DNA of 64,000 nt, taken from NCBI RefSeq assembly GCF_921293095.1, contig NC_060246.1, forward strand, positions 88,657,030-88,721,029. Direction: 5' to 3'. The position numbers and the translations under genes are program-made. The notes under the pieces are model-generated. The model made no database searches and was not told the origin of the DNA. It worked only from the letters and a program-made list of their open reading frames with translations. Of the stretch, positions 23,201-34,840 are shown piece after piece; position 1 is the first letter of the stretch; each line of letters starts with the position of its first letter. This stretch comes from Ischnura elegans. Lineage: Eukaryota; Arthropoda; Insecta; Odonata; Coenagrionidae.

Positions 23201-23825
23201 GAGAAGACGGATAAACATTAAAAGACCACACGGATGTGATGGCTACCCATTGCGATTTGGATCAAAAGAAGCCTTTCGGTTGAAGTTCACAGTGAGCTGC
23301 GTTAAGGATGTGCATTCGCTGATGACGCGACGAAGGAGTTATCTCGTTTCCGCTCCAGTGGCGCCCGCGCTGCCGGGAACACGGGCAAGGTCCCGCGCCT
23401 CACGCCGCTAACGCACACGCCCGCCTCGTTGAAGCCAATCGGGTGTTGAGGCAGCACCACACACCTTCACAAGGCCTCGTTTTCCTCCATACGTCACCAC
23501 GGAGGACTCCATCTCCCCTCTTCCATGCTAACTTCTCTCCCTCATACTACGTTATCTCTAGTAGTTTTCCCTAGTTTTTTATTTTCACCGTGTGACACAT
23601 GCCACGACCTGACTCGACTATGCTCTCGGATACTCGACTATGGTCTTGGATGAATAATATACCCATGTATCCAAACAAGCTACACGACGAGTCTAGAAAA
23701 AAGGGTGCCTCAACAAGGCTAAAGCTGTGAGTGTTGTAGGGGTCCAAAATTTTTGGGAGATTCTCTTTTAGGTATGTCACTTTCAAAATGAAAATTCCGT
23801 AGGTTAGGACTGCATCAATTTCAAT
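20229..23825. other. No recognised gene; one GC-richer patch
   Basis: Mostly AT-rich. At 21900-22010 the palindrome CGTGATCACG appears twice, about 80 bases apart. At 23090-23480 the sequence is richer in CG (for example GCGCCCGCGCTGCCGG and CGCGCCTCACGCCGC), which could be an exon or small CpG block. I see no protein family in any frame. Confidence 0.35.
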
Positions 23826-24006
23826 TTATGGCGTGGAATTGCGCGAATGTACGAAATAAAATGGAACGGTTTTTTTTTGCCATCTCAAGAGCACGCATCA
23901 TCGCATGTGTTCTAGCAATTCACCGCTTTACACGACGCAATTTTGATTGCGCCTTCGTAGGTACCAACGTCAGATTGTGCAAGTACGTGCCCCGTGTAAA
24001 ACGGCA
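23826..24006. mobile_element. Harbinger-like MITE M1, partial copy 2
   Basis: It matches copy 1 from ATGGCGTGGAATTGCGCGAA to CCCCGTGTAAAACGGCA, including TCTAGCAATTCACCGC and ACGACGCAATTTTGATTGCG. The left terminal repeat is missing, so it is truncated. It is shorter than copy 1 by the outer part of the left end. Confidence 0.75.
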
Positions 24007-25320
24007 TATAATACAGTCCCCCTTCAATGTTAACCCGCAATATACATTTTATAGCAACGTATCAGATGGACTGCTTGCGTTGCCATAATTACTTTCTCAT
24101 TTTGAAATCCCACTTAGCTGCAAAGTATTGATGTTTTCCCAGTGAATTGAAACGATGAATCTTACTCGGGATTCCGATCGGGTCAGAATCTCCTTTTCAA
24201 CCGACGTTTCACTGGAATACTTTTCCAATGTCCTTTGCGCTGATTGATGCCGAGCGCTCAGTTGACGGGCCAGTGTACTATTGCGGATAGGAAAGTATTC
24301 CATTGTAACGTCAGCAGAAACGGAGAGCCTGACCCAGTCAGAAGCCCGATAAAAATTCGCTTAATAAGTGACTTCACGGAAGTGGACAAACTTTTCTAGA
24401 ATTGTGATGATGAGAAGGGTCGAGTACACGATTTTAGAAGCGTAAGTACTTTTCCTCCTTTTTAAATCGACACATTCCCTGACCTGGCTGTCGGATGTAT
24501 ATTATTGCCCCTTAATCCAAACAAACAGCACGAGGCGACTGGACTGTATCAAGGCCAGATGCATTGTGATGGTAATTGAATATTTCGGAGACGCTTTCTT
24601 TGGTTCACCCCATCTTGAATAGACCCTCGACTGAATAAAATCCCCAAACGAAACCGCAGAATGAATTTTATAGCGAAGTACGGTCTATCTAAAACTTGGT
24701 GGCTCATGTGCGAACGTCTAGTCTAGTTATTTCTTCAGTAAAAAGTAATTCACGCGTAATTTCTTGACTGTAACAGTTCAAATGATGCAGTAATACTGGC
24801 GATGAGACAGTATTTTAACCCGTAACGATTCTTTGAGCCTCACTAAGTTCATATTGTCGGAAGGTACTGCTCAGTCCTGGCCGGAAGTGGCACACATGCA
24901 TAAACATCATCCCTAGTTGTATGCTTCTTTCTATGTCCAAATGAAATGCAAGGTAGTGAGTGCGGAGCCTATTTGTAATAAAACGGATCAAGAAAAGAAT
25001 CAATAGAGAGAGGGAATTCATATTAAGCTACGCTACGGAACACGGTGAGCTGTGCCCTTCATCTTCATAATATTCATCAAAGAATACCTACTAGTTGCCC
25101 TTCAGGAAACTCTTGGGTGTTTGGCTGGCAACGTATTTGTTTTTTCTCAGAATCAATAATCCAAACTTTAAATATACACTTCATATAGATATCACTTTCT
25201 TTTATTTTTAGGCCGTCTGTTTGCAATGTGTAAATGAATATCCTCAATGGTAATATTTGAAGTTTATCACGCTTGGGCTATCAACCAAACGTTGGCATTT
25301 ACAAAATTTCCATTCCCGTT
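24007..25320. other. No recognised gene or element
   Basis: AT-rich to mixed, with short open frames lacking motifs and no terminal repeats. Confidence 0.4.
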
Positions 25321-25499
25321 GATATTAAAAAAAATGAAAAGCGACTCTGCTAACTTTTAACGAAAGTGCTCGCGTAACGGAATTAATTATAATTATTACA
25401 TAAATTGTTACAAGTCGACCATAAATTCGGATGGTAACATAAAACCATGAAGTATATAAAGATAAAAATATAAAATGCAAAGTACCAGCTTGATTGATA

Positions 25500-25800
25500 G
25501 GTTTCATCACACACAAAAATATAAAAAAAACAAAATACAAAACATAAAATACCAAATACAAAAAGAAATTTTTAAAAAGCCCTCATAATCCATTTTTACA
25601 CTATACCTGTCCCCACGTACATAGCACCAAATCAGCAAAAACCAATACAAGTCTACATTTACGAAGCCCTTAAAATCCATTTTTACACAATAATATATGA
25701 AGACCAAAGCAAAAAAATATGAAACACCAAATTCAAAAAATAAACGTTTAGAAATGCCCTCAGAATTCAATTTTTAAACTTAGTCATAAATGTATTGGCG
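25500..25800 (-). repeat. Three tandem units of about 87 bp in the LINE 3' tail
   Basis: GCCCTCATAATCCATTTTTA (25579), GCCCTTAAAATCCATTTTTA (25666) and GCCCTCAGAATTCAATTTTT (25756) mark three repeat units 87 and 90 bp apart, each followed by a run such as CCAAAT and AAAAA. They lie just past the stop of the LINE frame on the minus strand, so they belong to its 3' untranslated region. Open frames here are low-complexity. Confidence 0.65.
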
Positions 25801-25815
25801 TTAGTTGGGAAGGGC

Positions 25816-26465
25816 TCAAACAATTTCCTCCGGTAAAGCATTCCAATCATCTATTCCCCGATGTAGGAAGGAAAATTTAATTCTATTTGAAAGCTGCCTC
25901 GGGGCATTAATCTTGTAATTATGATCCTTCCTCGTCATATAACTTGGACCTTTTAACCGCTTTGTTAGGTCCCTCCACGCAGGATCACCACTGTAAACTT
26001 TAAATATACAGTTCAGGCGTGCTTTCTTCCTCCGTGACTCTAGAGATTTCCAGCCCAGCATTTTTAACATCTCCGTGACGCTTGCCTTACTTCTGAAATT
26101 TCCAAAAACAAATCTAGCTGTTAATCGCTGAACTTTTGTAGTTGCTTGATCTCCCCAATTAGATGAGGATCCCAAACTATTCCCCTTATTCTAGAATAGG
26201 ACTTACAAACGTTTTATACGCGAATTCGTTTGCTTTTTTTTACAGCTTTTTCCAAGTGTCCTCATAAAAAAATGTAACTCCCTGAAAGCTTTGGTCGCAG
26301 TTCTTTCGATATATGGTCCCCATTGCAAATCCCAGCTTAATGTCACTCCTAGGTGCTTACAACTTTTGGTTTCTGGCAGTAACACACCCATAATATAGTA
26401 ATTATTCTGTACACAACTCCTGCCTTTCCGAAATCTAATCAGATTACCATACCATACCGACCATA
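25816..26465 (-). pseudogene. Non-LTR retrotransposon (LINE), C-terminal end of reverse transcriptase, broken
   Basis: Three reading-frame pieces on the minus strand, read in order, give the end of a Jockey/CR1-group reverse transcriptase. About 26203-26465 encodes an IRFRKG block and then CKHLGVTLSWDLQWGPYI, the conserved K(Y/H)LGV strand after the catalytic domain. 26165-26230 encodes NEFAYKTFVSPILE in a second frame with in-frame stops. 25816-26175 encodes the thumb/C-terminal region, with ARFVFGNFRSKASVTEML, LGWKSLESRRKKARL and DWNALPEEIV. The catalytic YxDD part is absent, so the copy is 5'-truncated as LINEs often are, and two frameshifts make it inactive. The family group is inferred from motif style only; the enzyme would have copied element RNA at a nicked target site. 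Confidence 0.85.
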
Positions 26466-29400
26466 GTTTCGTTACTGCGTAACATTATCAAAATTGTTTG
26501 AATATGGCATTGTCATCTGGTTATTCTGAAATTTTCAGCTTGATAGATAATCGGAAAGTGGGTTAAAATTGAGTTGCTAGATTTGACCCGGACAAGTTGA
26601 CAAACAAAAAAGCGAGTTTATTTAAACGTTATAAAATAAGTTTGCAGTCAATGTTAGAGCATGAGTTTTATTATTTGTGATCCATTTCTTTGAAATGCAT
26701 TTAGATGCGTTTTGTTGTTTATAATCTATAGAGAAACCTCATGTCTGCATCCTGTTCACCTCCCTTGATCTCTTATTCTCATCCTCGACGTTCTTCTTAT
26801 TGACTGGACTTCAGTCAAACGCATCTCTCTCCCTCAGTCCGTGGCACTCATCGATTGCATCATATCAGATTACGAAAGTGGGTCGTTGGGGGTCTACGAT
26901 ATAGCTGCAAGGCGGGACATCACAGTGGTATCCCACACTTTTGTTGGTCAGTTGTTCTCCTACTGAAATGAGAGTTTGATGACATTTACGAGAGCATTGT
27001 ATGCTAAGGATCGCATGCAGGATAAATACATTTATTCTAACAATTACGGGCATGGTTAAATTATGAGTAATTGATATGAAGTTTCAGTTCTTAAATTGAT
27101 TTTTTATTTAAAAAGATATTTTACTGATTCAAGAGCATTGAGAATTATTGTATTCGGCAATGTATACCTATTTTCTGGATGTAATCCGATGGATTTTTTG
27201 CTCATGCATCATCATAATAAGAACTTGCTCGGAGGTAATTGTTTTTTCTGTCATACAATAAATGTGTCGTGTTTTTTTTAGTGCCTCACATTCATTTGCA
27301 TGGAGCAACTACCGTGAGCATGCAATAGGTCAATGGAAAAAAGTGAGTGCATTGGCTATTTCATATAATAAGAGTACCGTTCGCCATTGAAGTGAGCGTA
27401 CGGCACCATGGTAAAAATGGCTTAATTGAACGAAATATTCGTCAGAGATTCAGTATTATTTTTTCAGATCGGAGGTGGGAATTTCATTTTTTTATAATTA
27501 TGATATAATTTCATTAGTAGAGCTGATCGCTCGATGGAGCAGAGAATATTGATCCGTTTGTTAGAAAAAAAGGTATCTTGGTCTACCAAGTTGTGGAATT
27601 ATTTGCAAAACGCAGAAGGAAAACTTTTTGAACACTTTTCCATGGGCCACCACAAGCCCCTTAACAGATTTTGTAGCCTAATTAGATTTTCTAGTTATTC
27701 AATCTTTAGTAACCAGTATTGGTAGAGAAAATATACCATCCCGATTTTCTTAATTTAGGTTAACACTTTGATGATTCAACTATTTCAAGAAATGGCACCT
27801 CTTTCGCAATTTACCTCACGTATATTAGCATTGTATATTTTCGTAAGTTCAAAATGAGAAGCTAGATTTGAAAAACTGAAGGAGGATTTTTTTAAACGTC
27901 TGTTTGTATCATGTAGGAGGAAATTCAAGGAAAGTGAAACATCAGAGATCGCTCCATTTTCTTCTTCCGCTGGCCATCCTTGGCTTCGCTATTTCCCAAT
28001 CCAATTTCTTTTCCGTTTGCACTGAGCGAGTCAGACAAGGAGTTGAAAGTAAGCGACGAATACAATGTATTTAGTTCTGTCGCGTGATCCGCGACAAAAA
28101 AAATCCCTCCATTTCCTGACGTTTATCGTGTTCCACGATCGTGAGTACCTACGTCATGCGGTCACCACAGCCAGGGATGCTTGTGGAAGTCTTAGCACGA
28201 CTCAAGACGCAGTCCTTGACCGTGAGCATTCGCTTATGGCGCGCTCTCTCCTTCTATCTGTAGGCTGTTACCGCCGGTATAGGTACACCTTTCATTAGCC
28301 GAGACGTTACTGTTCAAACTGCTGCATTAACGTACAACCGATGAATTACATGTATGATTGAATTCACGGATAGGCTCTTATTTGTTCCTTGGTGCCTGGC
28401 TTCAATGTTCCGACTGAGGTGATTAAATGAATAAATAACTTGAGGTATTAATCCTTGAAGGACACGAAATCCGCGATAAAGATGTGAATCTAAACTGCGA
28501 CGGTTGTCATGTGTCCTAGGAGTGAATAAAAACAGGTTCGCCAGACTTGTCTCCGTAGTAACCTAAAACTAAAGCCAGCACTGAAGTCAAGTGACTTTAG
28601 ATTTTCTCCTATATTTTGAATTAACCTAGTTGAGCTGAGTAAACTATAGATATAATAAGTTTTTAATTCAGAGGATGATCAGTGTTCCTCCCGTGTCTGA
28701 AAGGCTGTGTGGGGTTTGGTCATTTCATTTGGAAAACACAGTCCAATGGAAGAAGAAAATAGTATGAAAAATGGAGGCTTGCGGGTGAGGAAAGCAAGAA
28801 TGGAGAGCTGACTTACAAAGAAACCATCTCCAGCTAAATTTTAGCTCTTATAATTATTCAACTAGGGGAGTAGGACCCACAAGTTATTTAAGGTGTAAAA
28901 CTCATTCCAGCAATTTCAGGTAAAGGTATAATGCGCAATCTTCAATGTTTTGGTTGAGTAGTAGATTGATGTGATATGGTGGTGATTCCATTTTGCTTTT
29001 TGTGAAGTGAATGTTTCCTATTTAGAAAACATTTCTAGTTATTTCCGGTTTTATGCCTAAGCTTGATTGCTCGTATTTGCAATTATTACAGTTTATTTCC
29101 TGATCCCTTTTAATTGTTTTTTATTCACATTATACATGTTTTCTGCTCTTATTCACTAATTATTGCGGACCATTTAGAACATGCCTTCAAATATTTTTAA
29201 GCTCGTCGTTTTTGTGACATTTTATGGTCGTCATATGTATGCGGCCCATTGATGTGATTAGAATTTTAAAGACTTTCTCTTACTCTGTAGTTTTCTGATG
29301 GTGAAATCATGGGCCACTTAATGCGCAGTAAAAACTGTGTCCAAGTAAGGCGTTGTGATGCATTAATTGATACTAAATTTCGCATTTTCTTCGTAGTAAA

Positions 29401-29755
29401 TGCGACTTAGAGAAATCATCTTGCGAAAGATCTATATACAGTAGCGGACGAGTTGTTAGAATCACATTTACAATACTTGTTTTGAGTGTTTTCTTGAGGA
29501 CGTGCTACGCGGGACAACTGTCTAAAATCTCCTCTTACGGACAGAGTTACATAGATTGTTTATTAAAAATATAAATAAACATTCCCTGCCTCTAAGGAAA
29601 AAATAGGAAATTGTAAGTATTTTAAGTTACTGAGAAGGAGTCAGAATATGCATCCTAAAAGAGTAACAGCTTATTAAGAATTGTAAGATGAAATTCTCCA
29701 ACAGCCGTAACGTATTGAACTTGCCCGTTTTACAATGACCCAAGTAATACTGTAT
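26466..29755. other. Long AT-rich stretch without recognised genes
   Basis: Several short open frames (for example 27096, 27534, 28065, all +) have no family motif. A mixed-composition patch at 27950-28290 could hide an exon, but I cannot support one. Confidence 0.4.
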
Positions 29756-29952
29756 TGTGAATAAAAACTTGTGGGCTATGTCGCCGCGTCAATTCTTGGG
29801 TGGCCTCAAACTTTTCCCGACCAATGCTGCTCGCTTTTTCAAGGGATTATGAGGAGTTGGTAGTTTATATTATTTTATATAGATATATGTATCATGTGGT
29901 GGGGGGAGGGGAGCGGGAGGTTGGAGGAGTGGTTGCTGATTGTTTTTTCTCA

Positions 29953-30660
29953 CTACGGGTTGCTAAGTACGGCTAATTTTAATGCCGGTGTCCCTGTTAA
30001 ATTGTTCTTTTCTTCTTTGGATATTTCAATGGCTTCTCTGAGGAGTCTCTGTTTAAAACCTTTTACTTTGGCAAGGATTTTGGCTTCTTTGAGGTCGATT
30101 GTGTGGCCAAGCGCTGCGTGTTCGGCTACCGCGGACTTTGTTAACTGCCCCAGTCGAATCGCTCTCTCGTGCTCCTCTAGGAGTGCTTTGACTCATCTGC
30201 CTGTTTCGCCGATGTACACGTAGTTCTTCCCACAGGTCTGGCAAGGAATTTGGTAGACCCCTTCCACTTGTAGTGGAGTTCTATCCTCGAAGGTTTTTAG
30301 GAGATGTTTTATCTGTATGTGAGGCGAGAAAATTGTCCTTACCTTGAATTTTCGTAGGATATTTGCCGGTCTCGGTGGCGGCGGGGTAAAGTTCTCGCCT
30401 TCCAAAGAAGAGGTTGCGGGTTCGAGCCCCGCCTGGGTAGGTTTACCCGGTCCAGGGCATGGCTGTTTGTGTACGTTTACTTCTTACGTTTGTTGAACAC
30501 CCCGGTGTAAAATGGCCAATAAGAGCCGTATCCGGTGGTTTGAAAATAAAATAAAAATAAAATAAATATTTCCTATTACGTCAGTCGTCCCCTTAATGTA
30601 TGGCAGGAAGTCTTTTTTTCTAGTCGCTGAGGTAATTTGTGGATGAGTTCGCGGCTTCTG
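29953..30660 (-). pseudogene. Penelope-like polyprotein C-terminus with GIY-YIG nuclease
   Basis: The minus-strand frame upstream of the SINE encodes RKKDFLPYIKGTTDVIGN, and the frame after it continues directly with ILRKFKVRTIFSP, so removing the SINE and one copy of the 6-bp duplication keeps the frame. Next comes QIPCQTCGKNYVYIGETGR, the cysteine pair and GIY-YIG core, where YVYIG stands for GIY-YIG. A TGA (30193-30195) then interrupts. The frame resumes without shift through EEHERAIRLGQLTKSAVAEH, with the helix Arg and Glu-His expected of the fold, and ends at a TAG (29953-29955) after ALKLAVLSNP. One stop and the SINE are the only lesions seen, so the copy is fairly young. The nuclease would nick target DNA for reverse transcription. 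Confidence 0.88.
30365..30565 (+). mobile_element. tRNA-derived SINE, family S1, copy 2, inside the Penelope-like frame
   Basis: A head with CTCGGTGGCGGCGGGG, a B box GGTTCGAGCCCCG (30420-30432), CTGGGTAGGTTTACCCGG, a body, and an A-rich tail (AAAATAAAATAAAAATAAAA). Flanks are ATATTT at 30359-30364 and 30566-30571, a short target duplication. Shared blocks with copy 1 at 766-950 define the family. The insertion splits the Penelope-like reading frame. Confidence 0.88.
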
Positions 30661-30676
30661 CGGTGTTGTTTTTGAT

Positions 30677-30781
30677 TTCGCATGTGCTCTAGCAATTCAC
30701 CGCTTCACGCGACGCAATTTTGATTGCGCCTTCGTACGTACGTCTGATTGCGCAATGACGTGCCCCGTGTAAAACTGCCTT
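30677..30781. mobile_element. Harbinger-like MITE M1, partial copy 3
   Basis: It matches the right half of M1 copy 1 from TCGCATGTGCTCTAGCAATT to CCCCGTGTAAAACTGCCT, followed by TTA, the likely target triplet. The left half is missing and the sequence joins the Penelope-like element directly. Confidence 0.75.
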
Positions 30782-32187
30782 TATATTCATTAACAGCTTA
30801 TTGCTTCAGCACGATGTTGCAGCGGCATTTATAGACAACTTTATAGTGAGAGCCAAGATCAATCTAAGGTGTGGTTAACTCACTCTAAATAAGGACAGCG
30901 CATGCTATTTCTTATTTGAATCGATACTAATAATTATGACGGATAATAAATATATGACGGATTATCCGCGGCCATGCTCACGTCCATCTTTAAACTGATT
31001 CAGAATACGGCATTGATTTTTTAATATTTTCCTCAGACTGTGAGGGAGGGCATGTTCGATTAGGGGTTCTGCCATGGTAGAAGGAGGATTCCATGGTCCT
31101 ACCTTACATTCGCCCCTGTAATGTTACTTATGTTGCACCAATGGCATCATGTCATGTGTGAATGGCTTGTTCTTGAATTACTTCTCTGTAATTTGGAAAG
31201 AAGCCTGATGTTGGAATTATAAAATTATTAACAAGACGTGGTTCGACATTAAAGAGATGATAGTCTAACTTGGTTTTTATTGCGAGATCATATCACATAT
31301 ATATTTCAGCGAAGTAAGCCATTCACTTCATCACAACGATCTTATATCCAAATATTTTGCTCCTGAATTCCGAAGACATTCCAAAAAGTCCAGAGAAGAA
31401 TTGGATGAATCGTCTGCCACTGATACCCTGCACTTCCCTGCCTGCATCTCAGCTACCCAAGATAGTGAGAGTAAGGTGGCTTTCGAAACGTGTCTTATCT
31501 GCAGCAGATGGCCCAAATGATGATTTTTACGAGTCTCCGTTGCATCATCAGCTTTCCCTATGGTTTCTACGTTTTCTGTTTTCCTTTTTTTATAACCGGG
31601 GTCTTCCCGCGTAAATGATGGCAAAAAAAGCTTTATGGACATCGATTTTTCCGCGTTCATAACCGCTTTACCCCCGTAGCGATCCAGTCAAATGAAAGCT
31701 TTTGTTAAATAACTGGTATGAATTATGTGGGCATCATTGCGCGATTTAAGTATGTGAGCCAGGAAAAAGTTGGCCCCACAGATTTTTGTTGCTTTGAAGT
31801 GAAAGATGTGCTGGTACCATGTGCGAAACTTTTGCACACTCTCTCTTCCTGGTGGGTGATTACTCGGTTCTCAAAATTACATAGTCCCTTTGAGTTATCT
31901 CGAAATCATTCAATGAGGGCAATCGGTACACGAGAGAATAAGAGAACTGTGAGCTAAGCCTTTTGGGTCAGAGGCTGTTGGTCAGAGATTACTCCAATAC
32001 GTAATACTACACATGTTTCATATTTTTTACAAATTATTGCGCAGTTATACCACAAGTTCATGTGACTGGCATAAGTTTTCACCTGACACTCATAATTCGA
32101 TCTTTAACAGGTGCTTTGTAGTTTATACTATGTGTGCTATGAAGTGCAATATACTATATGTGTGTACTAGAGAACTATGTAAGATAC
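30782..32187. other. No recognised gene or element
   Basis: It contains paired open frames on both strands at 31331-31660 (up to 109 codons) with no identifiable motif, and TTTCGAAACGTGTC at 31482, which resembles the 3' half of the hammerhead-like motifs but lacks the rest. Confidence 0.4.
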
Positions 32188-32335
32188 TCGAACAAGGCTA
32201 TTCGGCCTTCCAACCGGGTGGTCTTCCTCCATTCTGCCGACGTTCTGGAAACCGATGGAACCCGACTCGTGTTCCGAAACGTCGGCAGATTGGAGGGAGA
32301 CCGCCCGGCTGGAAGCCCGAATAGCCTTTTTCAAA
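32188..32335. repeat. Foldback F1, copy 1
   Basis: The arms AAGGCTATTCGGCCTTCCAA, GGGTGGTCT and TCTGCCGACGTT pair with AACGTCGGCAGATTGGAGGG, AGACCGCCC and CCCGAATAGCCTTTTTC. The right arm carries CCGACTCGTGTTCCGAAACG, also found in copy 2 at 58501-58701. The centre is deleted relative to copy 2, so the hammerhead-like core is incomplete here (AACCGATGG in place of CTGAGGATGG). Confidence 0.75.
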
Positions 32336-32853
32336 TATATCCGCCGGGAAAGCATAAGATTTCACTTATATAAGATACTGCCGGCGCTGGGTTCTTTTCA
32401 ATAGTAATAAAAGAGAGGAGGGGAGTACGTAAATCGTGATAATCGTACGGATCGTTGCTGATATAGCGATTTTTTTTAAATTTACATAATGTCACTTTTA
32501 AGAAGATAGTAACTTCTAATGACTACTTGTTGGTTTTTCATGATACTCAGGTATTTCTCTAATCCCTCAAACAGCATTAGAATTTTGTTTATCAGTTGCT
32601 ATCTATGGTTCACTAAGAAATGGAAACATGAAATTAATTAACAAGGAGCACATCAATATGCTCATTAGAATCTCGCGTATGTTGTGTATACGAGCATACG
32701 TTTGTGCAGTGTTTTGTGAAACACAGTGGCGTGTAGTATGTTTCATTTGATTGCAAGTTCATCCCTTGCAAAACGTCCTTGAGGTGGTTTTCAGAGTACT
32801 GTGTTCACAAACAGAATACTCACATTTTAATATGTTCACAAACAGAATTCAGC
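32336..32853. other. No recognised gene or element
   Basis: AT-rich spacer, with a short direct repeat TTCACAAACAGAAT at 32806 and 32835. Confidence 0.4.
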
Positions 32854-33511
32854 AATAGGGTAGTTTCCTTCATCAAAGAAACCGAAAGGCATTGATTGCG
32901 ATTTGTTACCCACAATTACTGTATTCATAATATACAAATTATTTCGTTTTAGAAATACTGGTTTAGACGAATGGCAATGGTCCATTTTTATCCTCATTTG
33001 AAAAGGGCCAGATTGGCGCCCATGCGATGCCACTCCACGTGACTTCACAGGGACCTAGTTTCTATAGGAGAAGATAGGAGTTATACATCGTCTGAGATTA
33101 CCAATGCATGCATGAGGCGCATAGCTCAGGGAAACATGTCTTAATAATCACCTATTAAAACTGGCTAAGGTCGGAAAGTTTTCTTCGTTTGATAAGGTAT
33201 TAATAAACCTTTTTTAAGCCAAGCGCTACCAGACAGCAAGGTACTCAGCTACCCTCTAGCATCCTGCGTCCTATCAGCGCTCAGAGCCTCGATCAAGGTC
33301 ACCTCACAAGGCGGGAGGGGGAACCAGAAAAACGTCACACGGAGAGATTTCCTTACCCGTCGCGTTTTCGCGCGCTTGAAAATTTTCACTTTTCATTTAA
33401 TCGCGAAAAATAGATATCGTCATTTAAAAATCTAAAAGCGTGAAATACGTACTCCAGGAGTAATAATCTTCCGATATAGGCAATAAAAAAATAATAGGAA
33501 ACCACCCTATT
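32854..33511 (-). mobile_element. Dispersed element R1, copy C (inverted)
   Basis: It runs from AATAGGGTAGTTTCCTTC to AGGAAACCACCCTATT and is collinear with copy A in reverse orientation. It keeps the short open frame near its end (32836-33048, minus) that copy A also has, including the shared peptide SHGRQSG. Retention in two of four copies may only reflect recent ancestry. No target duplication is visible. Confidence 0.85.
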
Positions 33512-34037
33512 GTGAGTCACGATATTGCAATTTATTGTTTGGTTGTAGCTGGAGCATGACGCAGCCCTCAGTTCCAAGGGAAATAGAAAACACTGCAGTT
33601 ACGTTATTAAGAATTTTATCTTTTCCTTTTTCCAAGTGCAGATGTATGCATTGTACTATTCACATGAACTTTAACATTTTGTTGCAGTAATGTATTTTTT
33701 CTGCAGTACTTTACATTGAGGGAATGTCACCCAGTGACAGTGGATAGTTTTAATTTTTTCTAACAAGGAATATAATTCCATGCTATTTTGGCAGCGCTAT
33801 AGTTATTGTGGACTTTAACCACCCACACCATATTTTAAAAAGTTTTTTTTTGGTACCAATATTACTTATATTAATGAAAGTATATGTGCGCCGTTGAGTC
33901 CTAGATGCATGCCTTAGGATAAGTAAAAGTAAAAGTGAAGCAGGGTTTATAATTTTATTACTCAATTGCTCATGAGCGTATGCTACGTTAGGCATTCAAG
34001 AGGTGAGTGATAGTTTAAGTACAACGCCATATCAATA
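33512..34037. other. No recognised gene or element
   Basis: AT-rich spacer without assignable features. Confidence 0.4.
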
Positions 34038-34045
34038 CCATGTGT

Positions 34046-34273
34046 CAGTTGGGTAGCCAGGAATTTGGTTCGGGGGTGGGGGAATTTCCGAAATCAGGGG
34101 GGAAATTTAAACTAATTTTAATACATTTCACAATCGAAAAAACTTCATTTTTCAATGAAATCTTTTGTAAATTCATGATTTCTCAACATTTTATATTCTC
34201 TTTTGAAGGAAAGTAACTTTGTCTTTATATTTCGGGCGTCTCGACCCCCCTTTCCCCTCTCGCCACGCCCCTG
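34046..34273. mobile_element. hAT-type MITE H4, 228 bp
   Basis: The flanking 8-mers CCATGTGT at 34038-34045 and 34274-34281 are identical, the hAT target size. The left end CAGTTGGGTAGCCAGGAATT and the right end CTCGCCACGCCCCTG are only roughly inverted, so the termini have decayed or are asymmetric. G-rich left and C-rich right subterminal tracts face each other. It has no coding capacity. Confidence 0.75.
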
Positions 34274-34281
34274 CCATGTGT

Positions 34282-34840
34282 GCTTTTTCACTTCATACTT
34301 CCTCAAATCGTTGCCATGACCAACTTGATGATCTCTGAACAAAAAGATGAGTTCTGCGCTTATTTTCTATAATTATGTTTTAGCCTTTGTATAACTTATA
34401 AATATACTCTTATATCTAATGGCTGAGAGTGGCATAGAAATATTCATTTTCCAATTCTTTGTTTCCCTGTCTCATATTTATGCCTACACATCCAATTATG
34501 GGCTGACAATGCAAAGAGAATCATTAATTTTCTATTTCCGTCCACGCGTCACCTTAAGTCATTTGTAGAGACATGCAAAATTCGGAAATGTGATTGCGCA
34601 AATTTCAACGCGAATTCAGGGGTTTCCCCTCGAATTCTCGAATTAAGTTTTTATGGCGATTATTTAGCGGCTCTAATTTCATTTTACTCGAAGAAAATAC
34701 TCTCAAATAATGGAAATTATTAGTGAATGAAAATTAGTAAACTTATTTATTAGATATAACTGATAACTTCAGGCTGTAGTTTGTGAAACCTTTCCATGTT
34801 GGAAATAAAACTTTGTAAGGCTCACTTTTATTTAAAAAAG
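34282..34840. other. No recognised gene or element
   Basis: AT-rich spacer. Confidence 0.4.

Larger units (their letters stand above)
29760..30676 (-). mobile_element. Penelope-like retroelement, 5'-truncated, interrupted by a SINE
   Basis: On the minus strand it comprises the end of the reverse transcriptase/linker region (30572-30660), the linker and GIY-YIG endonuclease (29953-30364), a C-rich tail at 29890-29930 and a possible decayed terminal motif at 29765-29850. A SINE sits at 30365-30565. The 5' part is missing and the border at about 30676 abuts a MITE M1 fragment. Penelope-like elements are retroelements with a GIY-YIG nuclease in place of the usual LINE endonucleases. Confidence 0.85.

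Noticed and set aside
31482..31500. TTTCGAAACGTGTC as another hammerhead-like motif
   Set aside because: The 3' half resembles the others but no CUGANGA or stem II is found upstream.
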